64,000 bases of DNA from Clostridia bacterium (GTDB lineage: Bacteria; Bacillota; Clostridia; Oscillospirales; CAG-272). The stretch covers positions 62,001-126,000 of the forward strand of contig JAFTUC010000021.1 of NCBI GenBank assembly GCA_017466445.1, written 5' to 3'. Every line of letters begins with the position of its first letter. Position 1 is the stretch's first letter. Shown piece by piece: positions 34,993-43,985 of the stretch. Both the position numbers and the translations under genes were made by a program. Below the pieces are notes generated by a model. That model was not told where the DNA came from. It ran no database searches and saw nothing but the letters and a program-made list of their open reading frames with translations.

Positions 34993-35967
34993 TAATATGG
35001 TTGCTAAGCTTTGGGCTACACAAAAAGCCAGTTCGACTGGAACCGCATTTCCAATCATTTTATACCCATCGACAATATCAGTATAAACAAACTCAAACGA
35101 ATCGGGAAATGTTTGAACTCTTGCACATTCTCTAACGCTCAATCTACGATAAAGGGACTCTTTGCCTTTTACGAATTCGCGTTTGTTTTGAGAAACGAAA
35201 GTCATTTTGGGTGCTTGCGGGTGAATCGGTGCGTGCCGCCCCCCAGCTTGGATGGTGAAAGATGGTTCATCCCATGAGCGGACTCGGTTGCGTGACATAT
35301 AGATGGTTGAAAATCCACCAGTCATATATTCATGGTTAGAAATCTTACAGTTTGCACCGTTGGTTTTATTGGTTTTTTGTGCAGGAATGGCAGAGTCTCG
35401 CAAGTCCCAAATAGCATCGCGGAGAGTGTATTTTTTTTCTTGTGGTGGAGGAAAAGAAAATTTTATATTTAAATCTTTACGGATGCCTATATAGAAAACC
35501 CTTTTTCTATCTTGTGGAACCCCGTAATCCGCGGCATTTACGAGAGTAATAGATACAATATATCCAGCTTCTTCAAAATTTTTAATTATATTTTGAACAG
35601 CTTCACGATGAATGTCAGATAACATTCCTGATACGTTTTCTGCAACGAAAAATTTGGGCTTTTTATCTTTGAGTATTCGAATGTATTCATAAAAGAGTTT
35701 TCCTCTTTCGTCATTTATTCCACGCAAAGAACCTGCTTCGCTCCAACTTTGACACGGCGGACCACCGATTATTCCGTCACAATCGGGGATTTCATCTGAT
35801 GGTATTTGCCGTATATCCCTCTTATCGAGCGGAGAATTGTGGTTTTTTTCATATGTTGCCCAAATACTTTTGTCGAATTCGTTGGCAAAGATAATCTTGA
35901 AACCGGCTTTTTCAAAGCCTAAATCTAATCCGCCAGCACCTGAAAACAAACTTACTATTTTCATCAT
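34990..35967 (-). CDS. DNA (cytosine-5)-methyltransferase of a type II R-M system
   Basis: A 325-residue C5-cytosine methylase. Motif [12 protein letters not shown] (8-18), motif [11 protein letters not shown] with catalytic C72, motif VI VAENV, motif [14 protein letters not shown], motif [15 protein letters not shown] and motif [10 protein letters not shown] are all in order. The target-recognition region lies at about 200-260. The partner endonuclease resembles NgoPII, whose site is GGCC, so GGCC methylation is predicted by association. It starts immediately after the endonuclease stop codon (TAA-ATGATG). The pair is visibly A/T-richer than its neighbours and interrupts otherwise conserved genes, suggesting horizontal gain. 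No vsr-type repair gene is attached. Confidence 0.95.
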   Translation of the reverse strand: MMKIVSLFSGAGGLDLGFEKAGFKIIFANEFDKSIWATYEKNHNSPLDKRDIRQIPSDEIPDCDGIIGGPPCQSWSEAGSLRGINDERGKLFYEYIRILKDKKPKFFVAENVSGMLSDIHREAVQNIIKNFEEAGYIVSITLVNAADYGVPQDRKRVFYIGIRKDLNIKFSFPPPQEKKYTLRDAIWDLRDSAIPAQKTNKTNGANCKISNHEYMTGGFSTIYMSRNRVRSWDEPSFTIQAGGRHAPIHPQAPKMTFVSQNKREFVKGKESLYRRLSVRECARVQTFPDSFEFVYTDIVDGYKMIGNAVPVELAFCVAQSLATIL

Positions 35968-36810
35968 TTACCTCGAGAAAGTAATAACCTTCACCTTTTT
36001 TAAAAGTGCAGGATTGTTTGGATTTTTTATATTCTTTTCAACAATTTTTATTCCTGCCTCTTCTTCTAAACGATTTCTATCTTCTTTAGGGAAAGAGGCA
36101 TATTTCTTTTCATTTATGATAGCAAGAAAATTAAAGGTTGCTTCTTTATTGAATTCGTATATGTAATTGAATGTGTGGAACGGGTTTTGAATATGCCACA
36201 TACCACGCATGCGCAAATAGGTAATTCCCAGCGGATCGATGCGATTCACGCGCCCCAACTCCCTTGTTTCTGCAAATTCAATGTCGGGAATTTCTAAAAC
36301 ACCTTTTTTGATTTGCGCACGAAGATTTTCATATATTTCTCGAGTTGCAGCGTAATCTTCTCCATAAACAAAACACAGTTGCTTTATAGTTTCTTTGTTA
36401 ATAACTCCCACGGCGTAGATTATATCTTTTTGTTCCCATTTGCCACCATCGCACCCTCTGCACGAAGCGGTGAGCATAGGACTGTCTCTGTGAAGCTTTG
36501 ATTTTGGATATGAACTATTTAAAGCTAATTCTGACGAAGAAGACTCAATTTTCTTTACTTCTATGGCATCACTAGCTTTTAATATTGCATCGGGCGGGTT
36601 GTTTTGATTTCCTAAGTAAGAAAATGTTTTAGCATGCGCTTTAATTGCATCTTCTTCGCTTAACTCGTAAGAATTAGAAAAAGAATCTTTAACAAATAAC
36701 TCTAAAGCGTCTCCCATACTATTAGCTCTATTATTGCTCTTATAATGATTTCTTGTGTTGTATATTGGACATCTATAAATGTTCAATATGGCTTTCAAGA
36801 TATTGCTCAT
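35968..36810 (-). CDS. NgoPII-family type II restriction endonuclease
   Basis: A 280-residue endonuclease; the ATG at 36810 has GGAG 8 bases upstream, better than the TTG two codons earlier. The pattern NNRANSMGDALELFVKD, FSYLGNQNNPPDAILKASDAIEVKKIE and ETRELGRVNRIDPLGITYLRMRGMWHI matches the NgoPII family as I know it. A PD-(D/E)xK centre is visible: P73-D74, then E84-V-K86. CRGCDG in the middle is a small CxxC element. NgoPII cuts GGCC; that specificity is inherited by inference. It is upstream of its methylase, an order that usually needs control to protect the host at establishment; no C-protein gene is present. Confidence 0.88.
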   Translation of the reverse strand: MSNILKAILNIYRCPIYNTRNHYKSNNRANSMGDALELFVKDSFSNSYELSEEDAIKAHAKTFSYLGNQNNPPDAILKASDAIEVKKIESSSSELALNSSYPKSKLHRDSPMLTASCRGCDGGKWEQKDIIYAVGVINKETIKQLCFVYGEDYAATREIYENLRAQIKKGVLEIPDIEFAETRELGRVNRIDPLGITYLRMRGMWHIQNPFHTFNYIYEFNKEATFNFLAIINEKKYASFPKEDRNRLEEEAGIKIVEKNIKNPNNPALLKKVKVITFSR

Positions 36811-36842
36811 ATACAATTCTCCAAATATAACAAATTTTATTC

Positions 36843-36871
36843 ATTATAACACATATTTTTGCTTATTTCAA
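36843..36871 (-). promoter_or_regulatory. Promoter of the restriction-modification operon
   Basis: On the minus strand, TTGAAA (36866-36871), 17-bp spacer, TATAAT (36843-36848), about 33 bp before the endonuclease start. The promoter's strength suggests constitutive expression of both genes. Confidence 0.85.
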
Positions 36872-36911
36872 GTGTTTGGAATATAAATAAGACAATATTT
36901 GGAGGCGGCGG

Positions 36912-36940
36912 TTGACTTTTCCCCGAAATAAATATATAAT
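36912..36940 (+). promoter_or_regulatory. Promoter of addB-addA
   Basis: TTGACT (36912-36917), 17-bp spacer, TATAAT (36935-36940). It is divergent from the R-M promoter. Confidence 0.82.
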
Positions 36941-37004
36941 ATACTTGATAAAAGTTTTTGAAAGGTTCGGAAAGCTTTTTTAAAGTTTTTCGGGTAAAAC
37001 AAAA

Positions 37005-40000
37005 ATGCTTGAGATACTGTATTCAAGAGAAAGAAAAAATCAGGACAAGGAGCTTCTTAAGCGTATCGGACGTGACGTGGACTCGGGAAAAAGGATAACT
37101 CTGCTCGTTCCCGAGCAACAGGTGTATAGCGCCGAGGTCATGCTCAGCTATAACGGTATTATGTCACCCGAGCTCGAGGTGGTTGGCTTCAGACGTCTTT
37201 GCGAATCGATATTCAGACGCTTTGGCGGACTTTCGTATAATAATATCACAGACGGCGCTCGACTCATACTTATGTGGAGAGTAATATCCGAGCTTTCTCC
37301 CATGCTTAAGCAGTATAAGGATATAATGCTCGACGATATCGATATGATAAAGAGTCTTAACGCCTCGGTGCGCGAGCTTTCCCTGTATGCACTCTCTCCC
37401 GCTATGCTTGAGGAGAGTGCAAAAAAGCTTGAGAATGAAAATCCGAAGCTCTCAAGCAAGCTTTACGATCTCTCCCTTATACTCGCGGCGAGCTCCGCGC
37501 TTCTTAAAAACAACTATAACGATCCCGCCGAGGATACAAAGAGAGCCTACGATCTGCTTTTGGAAAACGATTATTTTTCAAACCGCACGGTCTACGTCTC
37601 TGGATTCGTTTCCTTTACCGTGTACGAAAAGAAGATAATTGACAGTATCGTCAGATCTGCCGAAAATACGGTCGCACTTATCGGATTTGATATTGGCGAA
37701 AAAAGAGATATATTCGATATGCTGAAAAAAACGAGAGACGTTTTTCTTAATTCGGCAAAGGAAGCCGGAGTTAAGACCTTGTCCTCTCAAATAGACGGGG
37801 AGACATCGGATCAGGCAATCGATATTTCCTATCTCGCTGAAAATATCTGGGATTTTGAAGCGGAAAAATATAACGGTAAATGTGAAAATATATGCATTGC
37901 ATCTGCGGATAATCCCGAGGAGGAATCGAGATTCGTCGCCTCGGATATTGCAAGGTTAATACGCGAAAAGGGCGCGAGATACCGTGATTTTGCGATAATA
38001 GTACGGTCTCTTGACGATTACAGCGGTATTGTTGACAGAGAGCTTGCCGCGTGCGGTGTTCCCGGATTTATATCGTCAAGAAGCGATATTAAAAAGAAAA
38101 GCGCTATAAAGGCAATATTGCTTGCACTGAAAATAAGATCCGGATTATGGAGGACCGATGACGTTATCTCCTACATAAAATGTGGATTTACGGGACTTTC
38201 CAACGATGAGTGCGATAAAATAGAAAGATACGCTCTTCTTTGGAAGATCTCGGGAAAGCGTTGGTTTGACGAGCATTTGTGGGCAATGCATCCTCGGGGC
38301 TTCGGTAACGAGATAACGGACGCGGACAGGGAAGTGCTTGAAGAGCTTAATTCCTGCAGGGAAAGGCTCACCTCTCCGCTTGTCAGATTTTTCGAAATTT
38401 TTGAAAAAAAGCCGACTCTCAAGGAGGTCTCTTATTCGCTTTATAAATTCCTGTGCGAGATCGGACTTCGTGAAAAGCTTGAAATCCGCGCGGCAACACT
38501 GCGCGATGGTTCGAGAGTTGCCGAGGCGGACGAAACGGTGCAGATATGGAACTGCCTTGTCGATTCTCTCGATTCTCTCGTCACCGTAGCGGGAGAGGCA
38601 CGTGTGGATGCTCGCTCGTATATGAAGCTCCTTTCGACCTCTCTTGAGATGAGCGATATAGGAAAGATCCCGTCCGGAATAGACGAGGTTCTTATAGGTG
38701 AGGCGCATAATCTCAGAATGTCTGAGGTCAAGTACGTCTACGTTATGGGACTTAACGAGGGCGTTTTCCCGAAAAAAGCCAAGGAGGATTCGATACTCGG
38801 AGACAGAGATAGGCGCGATCTCAAAAAGATCGGAATAGAGCTTTCGCCCGAAAGCAGGGAATCGTCAAGAGACGAGATGTTCTATTTCTATCTCGCGATC
38901 AGTACCGCTCGTGAAAAGCTTACGCTGACATACAATAAGAAAAATAATTTTTCCGCTTTTATTTCATCCGTAAGAGCACTTTTTGATAAAATAGAATCGG
39001 TAGATGCTTCTGCACTTGATCCCGAGTTCTTTGTATGGGGAGATCTTTCTGCGCTTGAATACTGCGTAAGGATAGGGGATATAGCTCCGGATGCCTCGCA
39101 AAGGCTCGGAGAATATCTTGAAGATCGCGGAAGGATAGGCTATTTTAATAAAAAAGATCTTGTCAGCGGCGATTATAGCTATACGGGCGATCTCACGTTG
39201 TTTGAAAAAAATATGTCTCTTTCACAGTCGAGACTTGAAAGCTACGTGCTTTGTCCGTTCGGATATTACTGTAAATACGTCTTAAGGATCGCAGAGGAGG
39301 CAAGCGCAGAGGCTACGAGCGCCAATATCGGAACCTTCGTGCATTATTTTCTTGAGAATTTCGTGAAAAGATACGTAAAAGAAGGGATCCTTTACGATGA
39401 TACGGAAAGCAGACAGCGTATTTTCGAAGAAATCTTTTCCGATGGCGTAAGATCGCTTGGAGACTTTTCAAAGGATGCGAAGACGGCGGCACTGATCGAA
39501 AGGATAAAAAATAACGTTTCGATCGCGGTCGATAATCTTGCCAAGGAATTTTCCGAATCTAAATTTGTTCCTTCGTTTTTTGAGCTTAAAATAGGAAAAG
39601 AAGGAATATCTCCTGTTGTTTTGCCTACCTCTGATAACGGATCTGTGGCGCTTGACGGAATTATTGATAGGGTAGACCTTTGTGAGATCGACGGAAGGAT
39701 CTATTTGCGGGTCGTCGACTATAAGACGGGCAGTAAGACCTTCACAAAAGAGGACGTTTATCACGGACTTAATACGCAGATGCTCCTTTATCTGCAGACC
39801 GTTTGTAAGACGGACGATAAGAATTTTCTTGAAAATATCGGTGCTACCGACGGTGAAGCGCCGATGCCTGCCGCTATAATATATCTTTCTACAAAGCTGC
39901 CGAGTCCCGCGGATATACAGCCGGGAACCGAGCGGGAAAAAATCGAAAAGAAGATAGAAAATCAAAAGGGAACGCTCAAAAGAGCGGGACTCGTTACGGA

Positions 40001-40337
40001 TGACAGAGAAGTGATGTCGGCAATGGATCCCGGACTTGCGGGAAAATATTCGCCCGTAAAGATCAAAAAGGACGGAACGTACGCGTATAACACAGAGCGC
40101 TTCGTCGAGAGCTCGTTTGATAATCTTTTTAATAGAGTAAACCGTAAGATAATAAGCGTAGCAAACGATATGAAGAGCGGAAAGGCATGCGCGGAGCCTC
40201 TCAAAACGGATACGAGAGATGCGTGCGAATACTGCGCGTTCTCCTCGGTGTGCAGACGAAAGAGCTACTGCGAAGAGCACAGTACCGTGCTTCACTCGGT
40301 AAATGACGATGAAAATAATTACGGAGGTAACGACTGA
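37005..40337 (+). CDS. addB: ATP-dependent helicase/nuclease subunit AddB
   Basis: AddB pairs with AddA to process double-strand breaks and recognise Chi. It has 1110 residues. The inactive-helicase half shows PEQQVYSAEVMLS and LIGEAHNLRMSEVKYVYVMGLNEGVFP. The C-terminal nuclease has GIIDRVDLCEIDGRIYLRVVDYKTGS, and the iron-sulphur cysteines sit in LCPFGYYC and near the end in CEYCAFSSVC (C-x2-C-x5-C). The usual N-terminal P-loop (G-x-x-GSGKS) is absent: residues 3-22 read EILYSRERKNQDKELLKRIG. An in-frame stop at 36981 rules out an upstream extension. The ATG lacks a clear ribosome site. addA overlaps by one base. Confidence 0.94.
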   Translation: MLEILYSRERKNQDKELLKRIGRDVDSGKRITLLVPEQQVYSAEVMLSYNGIMSPELEVVGFRRLCESIFRRFGGLSYNNITDGARLILMWRVISELSPMLKQYKDIMLDDIDMIKSLNASVRELSLYALSPAMLEESAKKLENENPKLSSKLYDLSLILAASSALLKNNYNDPAEDTKRAYDLLLENDYFSNRTVYVSGFVSFTVYEKKIIDSIVRSAENTVALIGFDIGEKRDIFDMLKKTRDVFLNSAKEAGVKTLSSQIDGETSDQAIDISYLAENIWDFEAEKYNGKCENICIASADNPEEESRFVASDIARLIREKGARYRDFAIIVRSLDDYSGIVDRELAACGVPGFISSRSDIKKKSAIKAILLALKIRSGLWRTDDVISYIKCGFTGLSNDECDKIERYALLWKISGKRWFDEHLWAMHPRGFGNEITDADREVLEELNSCRERLTSPLVRFFEIFEKKPTLKEVSYSLYKFLCEIGLREKLEIRAATLRDGSRVAEADETVQIWNCLVDSLDSLVTVAGEARVDARSYMKLLSTSLEMSDIGKIPSGIDEVLIGEAHNLRMSEVKYVYVMGLNEGVFPKKAKEDSILGDRDRRDLKKIGIELSPESRESSRDEMFYFYLAISTAREKLTLTYNKKNNFSAFISSVRALFDKIESVDASALDPEFFVWGDLSALEYCVRIGDIAPDASQRLGEYLEDRGRIGYFNKKDLVSGDYSYTGDLTLFEKNMSLSQSRLESYVLCPFGYYCKYVLRIAEEASAEATSANIGTFVHYFLENFVKRYVKEGILYDDTESRQRIFEEIFSDGVRSLGDFSKDAKTAALIERIKNNVSIAVDNLAKEFSESKFVPSFFELKIGKEGISPVVLPTSDNGSVALDGIIDRVDLCEIDGRIYLRVVDYKTGSKTFTKEDVYHGLNTQMLLYLQTVCKTDDKNFLENIGATDGEAPMPAAIIYLSTKLPSPADIQPGTEREKIEKKIENQKGTLKRAGLVTDDREVMSAMDPGLAGKYSPVKIKKDGTYAYNTERFVESSFDNLFNRVNRKIISVANDMKSGKACAEPLKTDTRDACEYCAFSSVCRRKSYCEEHSTVLHSVNDDENNYGGND

Positions 40338-43300
40338 TGGCTGAAAGAACTTGGACGCCCGAGCAGGAGCGCGCAATAAAGCTGAGACGCGGAGATCTTA
40401 TAGTTTCTGCGGCGGCAGGCTCGGGGAAGACGTCTGTCCTTTGCGAGAGAGTTATACAGTCTCTTCTCGATGAAAACGATCCTGTGGATATATCCGAAAT
40501 GCTGATCGTTACCTTTACCGAGGCGTCTGCCGAGGAGATGCGCGTAAGGATAGGAGATGCGATCCGTGAAAAAATGGCAAAGGATCCGTCAAACGTCCTG
40601 CTTTTCAGGCAACTCGTTGCCCTTCAGAGCGCGGATATAGGAACTATACATAGCTTCTGTAAAAAGGTGGTAAGCGCCAATACGGCAAGCCTCGGACTTG
40701 CATCCGAGGTACGGGTAGTCGATGCTGATGAAAACAGTATCACCTCTCACGATATAATGCAGGAGGTCATCGACAGAAGATACCGCATAGATCCCGATTT
40801 TTCTGTGTTTGTGAATAATTTCGTTACCGTAAGTGACGATCGGCTTGCCGAGACCCTGCTTGGTATCTATAAAAAGACGCAGAGTATTGAAAGAGGCATC
40901 GGTATAATAGACGATCTTTGCAGAGAATACTCGGAAATGACAACGGATAGCTGGAACGAAAGCAGATTTGCAAGACTGCTCGTAGAGGCATTTGTCATAA
41001 AGGCCGAAAATTATATCAGTGAGATGCAGGAGGGGATTAAATATATCGATTCCCACGAAAATCCCGCAGTCCCCGCCGCACGCTCGAAGGCGTACGGATA
41101 TGACGTTACCATAATGAGCGATTTCGTCTCCCGCGCACGTAAGGTCGGATTTTCTCGTGATATCAAGGACGCAGAGGTGCTCGCCTATAAGGCCAAAAAA
41201 TGCGGAACTCTTCGCGGTATTGACGATCCTAGGCTTGAAGAGATAAAAGATCTGCGTGATAAGGTAAAGGATTTTATCGGGGAGATAAAAAATCTTCTTA
41301 CCGTCGATTTTTCTCTTTTCGTACCCGAAACCGTTTCTGTGTTAAGATCGCTCTACAGTCTGTTAAGTGAATTTGAAGGAGAGTTTTCAAGGGAAAAGAA
41401 GGATATGTCGGTCGTGGATTTTACCGATCTTGAGAGAATGTCGTACACTCTTCTCGTTTCCCCCGACGGATCTCCTACCGCTCTTGCAAGAGAGATATCG
41501 AAAAAATATAAGCAGATATATATCGACGAATATCAGGATACGAACGCCTTGCAGGACGCTATATTTAGGGCGATCTCAAATGAAAACCGATTTATGGTGG
41601 GAGATATCAAGCAGAGTATTTACAGCTTCAGAGGCGCTGAGCCGTCGATATTTGCAAAGTACAGAGATGCTTTTGCCAAATGCCCTGAGGATATCGATTC
41701 GATAAAGGGAGGGGAGCATAGCATCTTCCTTGCAAATAATTTCAGATGCGACTATCCGATAGTTGAATTTTCAAATCTTATCTTCGGTACGCTCTTTACA
41801 AATAACAGCCTTAAGATAAAATATCTTAAAGAGGACGATCTTAAATTCTCTAAGCAAAAGAAAGAGGAAAGAGTCCCCGAAAACGAGGAGAAGGTAAGTA
41901 TCATCCTTTGTAAAAAAGACGATAACTGCGCCGTTTATTGCGAGGCACTTACAATAGCCGAAAAAATAAAGGAGCTTGCTTCAAATAACGTTCCGCTTTC
42001 TTCGATCGCCGTGATAATGAGATCGGCAAAGGATGCCCTGCCTGCGTTTAAAAAGATCTTTGAAAAGGAAGGTATTCCTGTAGACGGAAAGGCGGAAAAG
42101 AGTCTTCTCGACGTACCTGAGGTGATTTTCCTGATCTCTCTCCTTAATGCAGTCAATAATCCGCACAGAGATATATACTTTGCATCTCTGCTCAGCGCGG
42201 GTGCTTTCGGTATAAACTTTAACGAGACGGTCGCACTTGCATCGGAAAAGGAAATTAAGGGAAGATCTCTTTACGAAAAATTCAGGGAGTATACCGAAAA
42301 AAATGACTTCGAAAAAGGAAAAAAGCTTATTTCCTGGCTTGAAAAAGCACGTACGGAGGCTTCCGGAAAGAAGATCTATGAGATAATCGAGGATCTCTGC
42401 TCGGACTTTGCGCTTTATGCGCTTGCTGCCGCAAATAAAGAGGAAACAAACGGCGCGCGTAAATATCTTGAAGCCTTCAAGACACTTGCAAGAAATTACG
42501 AAAAGAATTCCTACCGAGGTCTGTATAGCTTCCTTCGATATATCGAAGATATAAAAAGCGGCAAAGCTTCAGAGGATGGACTCAAGGTCGATGGTGACTC
42601 ACGGGAGAACTGCGTGAAGCTTCTCACCATACATCAGTCCAAGGGACTTGAGTTTGAGTACTGCTTCGTGGCACGTTGCGGAAAAGGCATAAATCTTAAG
42701 GACGCGCACTCGAGATTTTTGCTTTCGCCCGAATTCGGTGCGGGACTTTGTGTTACTGATAATACAAAGCTTGTAAAATTCTCAAATCTTCTTCACAGAT
42801 CGATCTCGGAGCATATCGTCTCCGAACAGATAGATGAGGAGATGAGGATCCTTTACGTTGCGCTTACAAGAGCGCGTAAAAAGCTGTTTGTAACTGCCGA
42901 GGTAAAGGACGTGGAGACTACTCTTGAAAAGGCAGAAAAAAGCAGAAAAAATATATCGCGGTACATATTCAGATCAAGCACCGAATATATATCGTGGATA
43001 CTTGCGTCACTCACCGACTCCTTCCCAAATGCCGAGATTCTCGTCTCCAAGGCATCCGCTTATGAGGATTGGAAGAAGGGAAGTGGCAGGGTAAGCGTAA
43101 CGTGTGTGGGTGCGGATGCCCAACCGAGCGAGGACGTTACCTGTGACTTGCTCGAAGCCGGTACAGAGGAAAGCGAGCTGCCTGCCATACCGCGCATCGA
43201 TATCGATAAAATAAAAAGCAGACTCGAATATTCATACCCGTATGAAAAGGAGCTTTCGCTTCCCGCAAAGATGGCGGTCTCCCGACTCTTTCCCGACCTG

Positions 43301-43930
43301 CTCGATACCGACAGTATCGATCTCGTACGTACGGAGCCGAAATTTACCGACCTTCCTAAATTCGTTCTTGGGCAGGATGATACGATCCCGACCGGAGCGA
43401 TGAGAGGAACTGCCACTCACGTCTTTATGCAGTTTTGCGATTTTGAAAATGCCGAGAAAAACGGAGTTGAGATCGAGCTCGCCCGTCTTTGCGATAAGGG
43501 ATTTATCGATAATGAGCTTGCAAAGCTCGTTTATATCGATAGACTCCGAGCGTTTTTCAGCTCTCCTCTTTATGATGAGATCAAAAATGCCCAAAACGTG
43601 TGGAGAGAAAAGCGCTTCAGCATTATGCTTCCGGCGTCACATTTCACAAATGATCCGGAGCGCAAAGACGCTCTCTCCGAGTCAAAGCTGCTCGTTCAGG
43701 GAGTTTTCGACTGCCTCTTTGAAAAAGCGGACGGAACTCTTAAGCTGATCGATTATAAAACAGACTCGGTGAGCGGTGATCCAAAGACGGATGAGGCGAT
43801 GTTCGTAGAGCGCTATACGACACAGCTTTCGTATTACAAAATAGCGTGCGAAAGGATGATGAAAAAGGATATTTCCGAGATATCGGTCTATTCCTTTGCA
43901 CTCGGACGTGAGGTAGCTATTCCCGTCTGA
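40337..43930 (+). CDS. addA: ATP-dependent helicase/nuclease subunit AddA
   Basis: The 3'-5' helicase and nuclease subunit of AddAB. It has 1197 residues, the usual length. Q-motif WTPEQERAI, Walker A AAGSGKTS (26-33), YIDEYQDTN (motif II), VGDIKQSIYSFRGAEPSIF (motif III), LLTIHQSKGLEFEYCFV (motif V) and EEMRILYVALTRARKKLFV (motif VI) are all intact. The RecB-type nuclease domain has GTATHVFMQF, GVFDCLFEKADGTLKLIDYKTDSV and a C-terminal QLSYYKIACERM. Its start codon shares one base with the addB stop, so translation is coupled. A terminator follows the gene, which closes the addBA unit. Confidence 0.97.
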   Translation: MAERTWTPEQERAIKLRRGDLIVSAAAGSGKTSVLCERVIQSLLDENDPVDISEMLIVTFTEASAEEMRVRIGDAIREKMAKDPSNVLLFRQLVALQSADIGTIHSFCKKVVSANTASLGLASEVRVVDADENSITSHDIMQEVIDRRYRIDPDFSVFVNNFVTVSDDRLAETLLGIYKKTQSIERGIGIIDDLCREYSEMTTDSWNESRFARLLVEAFVIKAENYISEMQEGIKYIDSHENPAVPAARSKAYGYDVTIMSDFVSRARKVGFSRDIKDAEVLAYKAKKCGTLRGIDDPRLEEIKDLRDKVKDFIGEIKNLLTVDFSLFVPETVSVLRSLYSLLSEFEGEFSREKKDMSVVDFTDLERMSYTLLVSPDGSPTALAREISKKYKQIYIDEYQDTNALQDAIFRAISNENRFMVGDIKQSIYSFRGAEPSIFAKYRDAFAKCPEDIDSIKGGEHSIFLANNFRCDYPIVEFSNLIFGTLFTNNSLKIKYLKEDDLKFSKQKKEERVPENEEKVSIILCKKDDNCAVYCEALTIAEKIKELASNNVPLSSIAVIMRSAKDALPAFKKIFEKEGIPVDGKAEKSLLDVPEVIFLISLLNAVNNPHRDIYFASLLSAGAFGINFNETVALASEKEIKGRSLYEKFREYTEKNDFEKGKKLISWLEKARTEASGKKIYEIIEDLCSDFALYALAAANKEETNGARKYLEAFKTLARNYEKNSYRGLYSFLRYIEDIKSGKASEDGLKVDGDSRENCVKLLTIHQSKGLEFEYCFVARCGKGINLKDAHSRFLLSPEFGAGLCVTDNTKLVKFSNLLHRSISEHIVSEQIDEEMRILYVALTRARKKLFVTAEVKDVETTLEKAEKSRKNISRYIFRSSTEYISWILASLTDSFPNAEILVSKASAYEDWKKGSGRVSVTCVGADAQPSEDVTCDLLEAGTEESELPAIPRIDIDKIKSRLEYSYPYEKELSLPAKMAVSRLFPDLLDTDSIDLVRTEPKFTDLPKFVLGQDDTIPTGAMRGTATHVFMQFCDFENAEKNGVEIELARLCDKGFIDNELAKLVYIDRLRAFFSSPLYDEIKNAQNVWREKRFSIMLPASHFTNDPERKDALSESKLLVQGVFDCLFEKADGTLKLIDYKTDSVSGDPKTDEAMFVERYTTQLSYYKIACERMMKKDISEISVYSFALGREVAIPV

Positions 43931-43941
43931 GCGTAAAAAAT

Positions 43942-43976
43942 AAAAAGTACCGAAGATTTACTTCGGTACTTTTTTG
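43942..43976. terminator. Bidirectional terminator
   Basis: 14-bp perfect stem AAAAAGTACCGAAG/CTTCGGTACTTTTT (43942-43955, 43961-43974), between convergent addA and the gene at 43986. Confidence 0.92.
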
Positions 43977-43985
43977 TATGAATAA

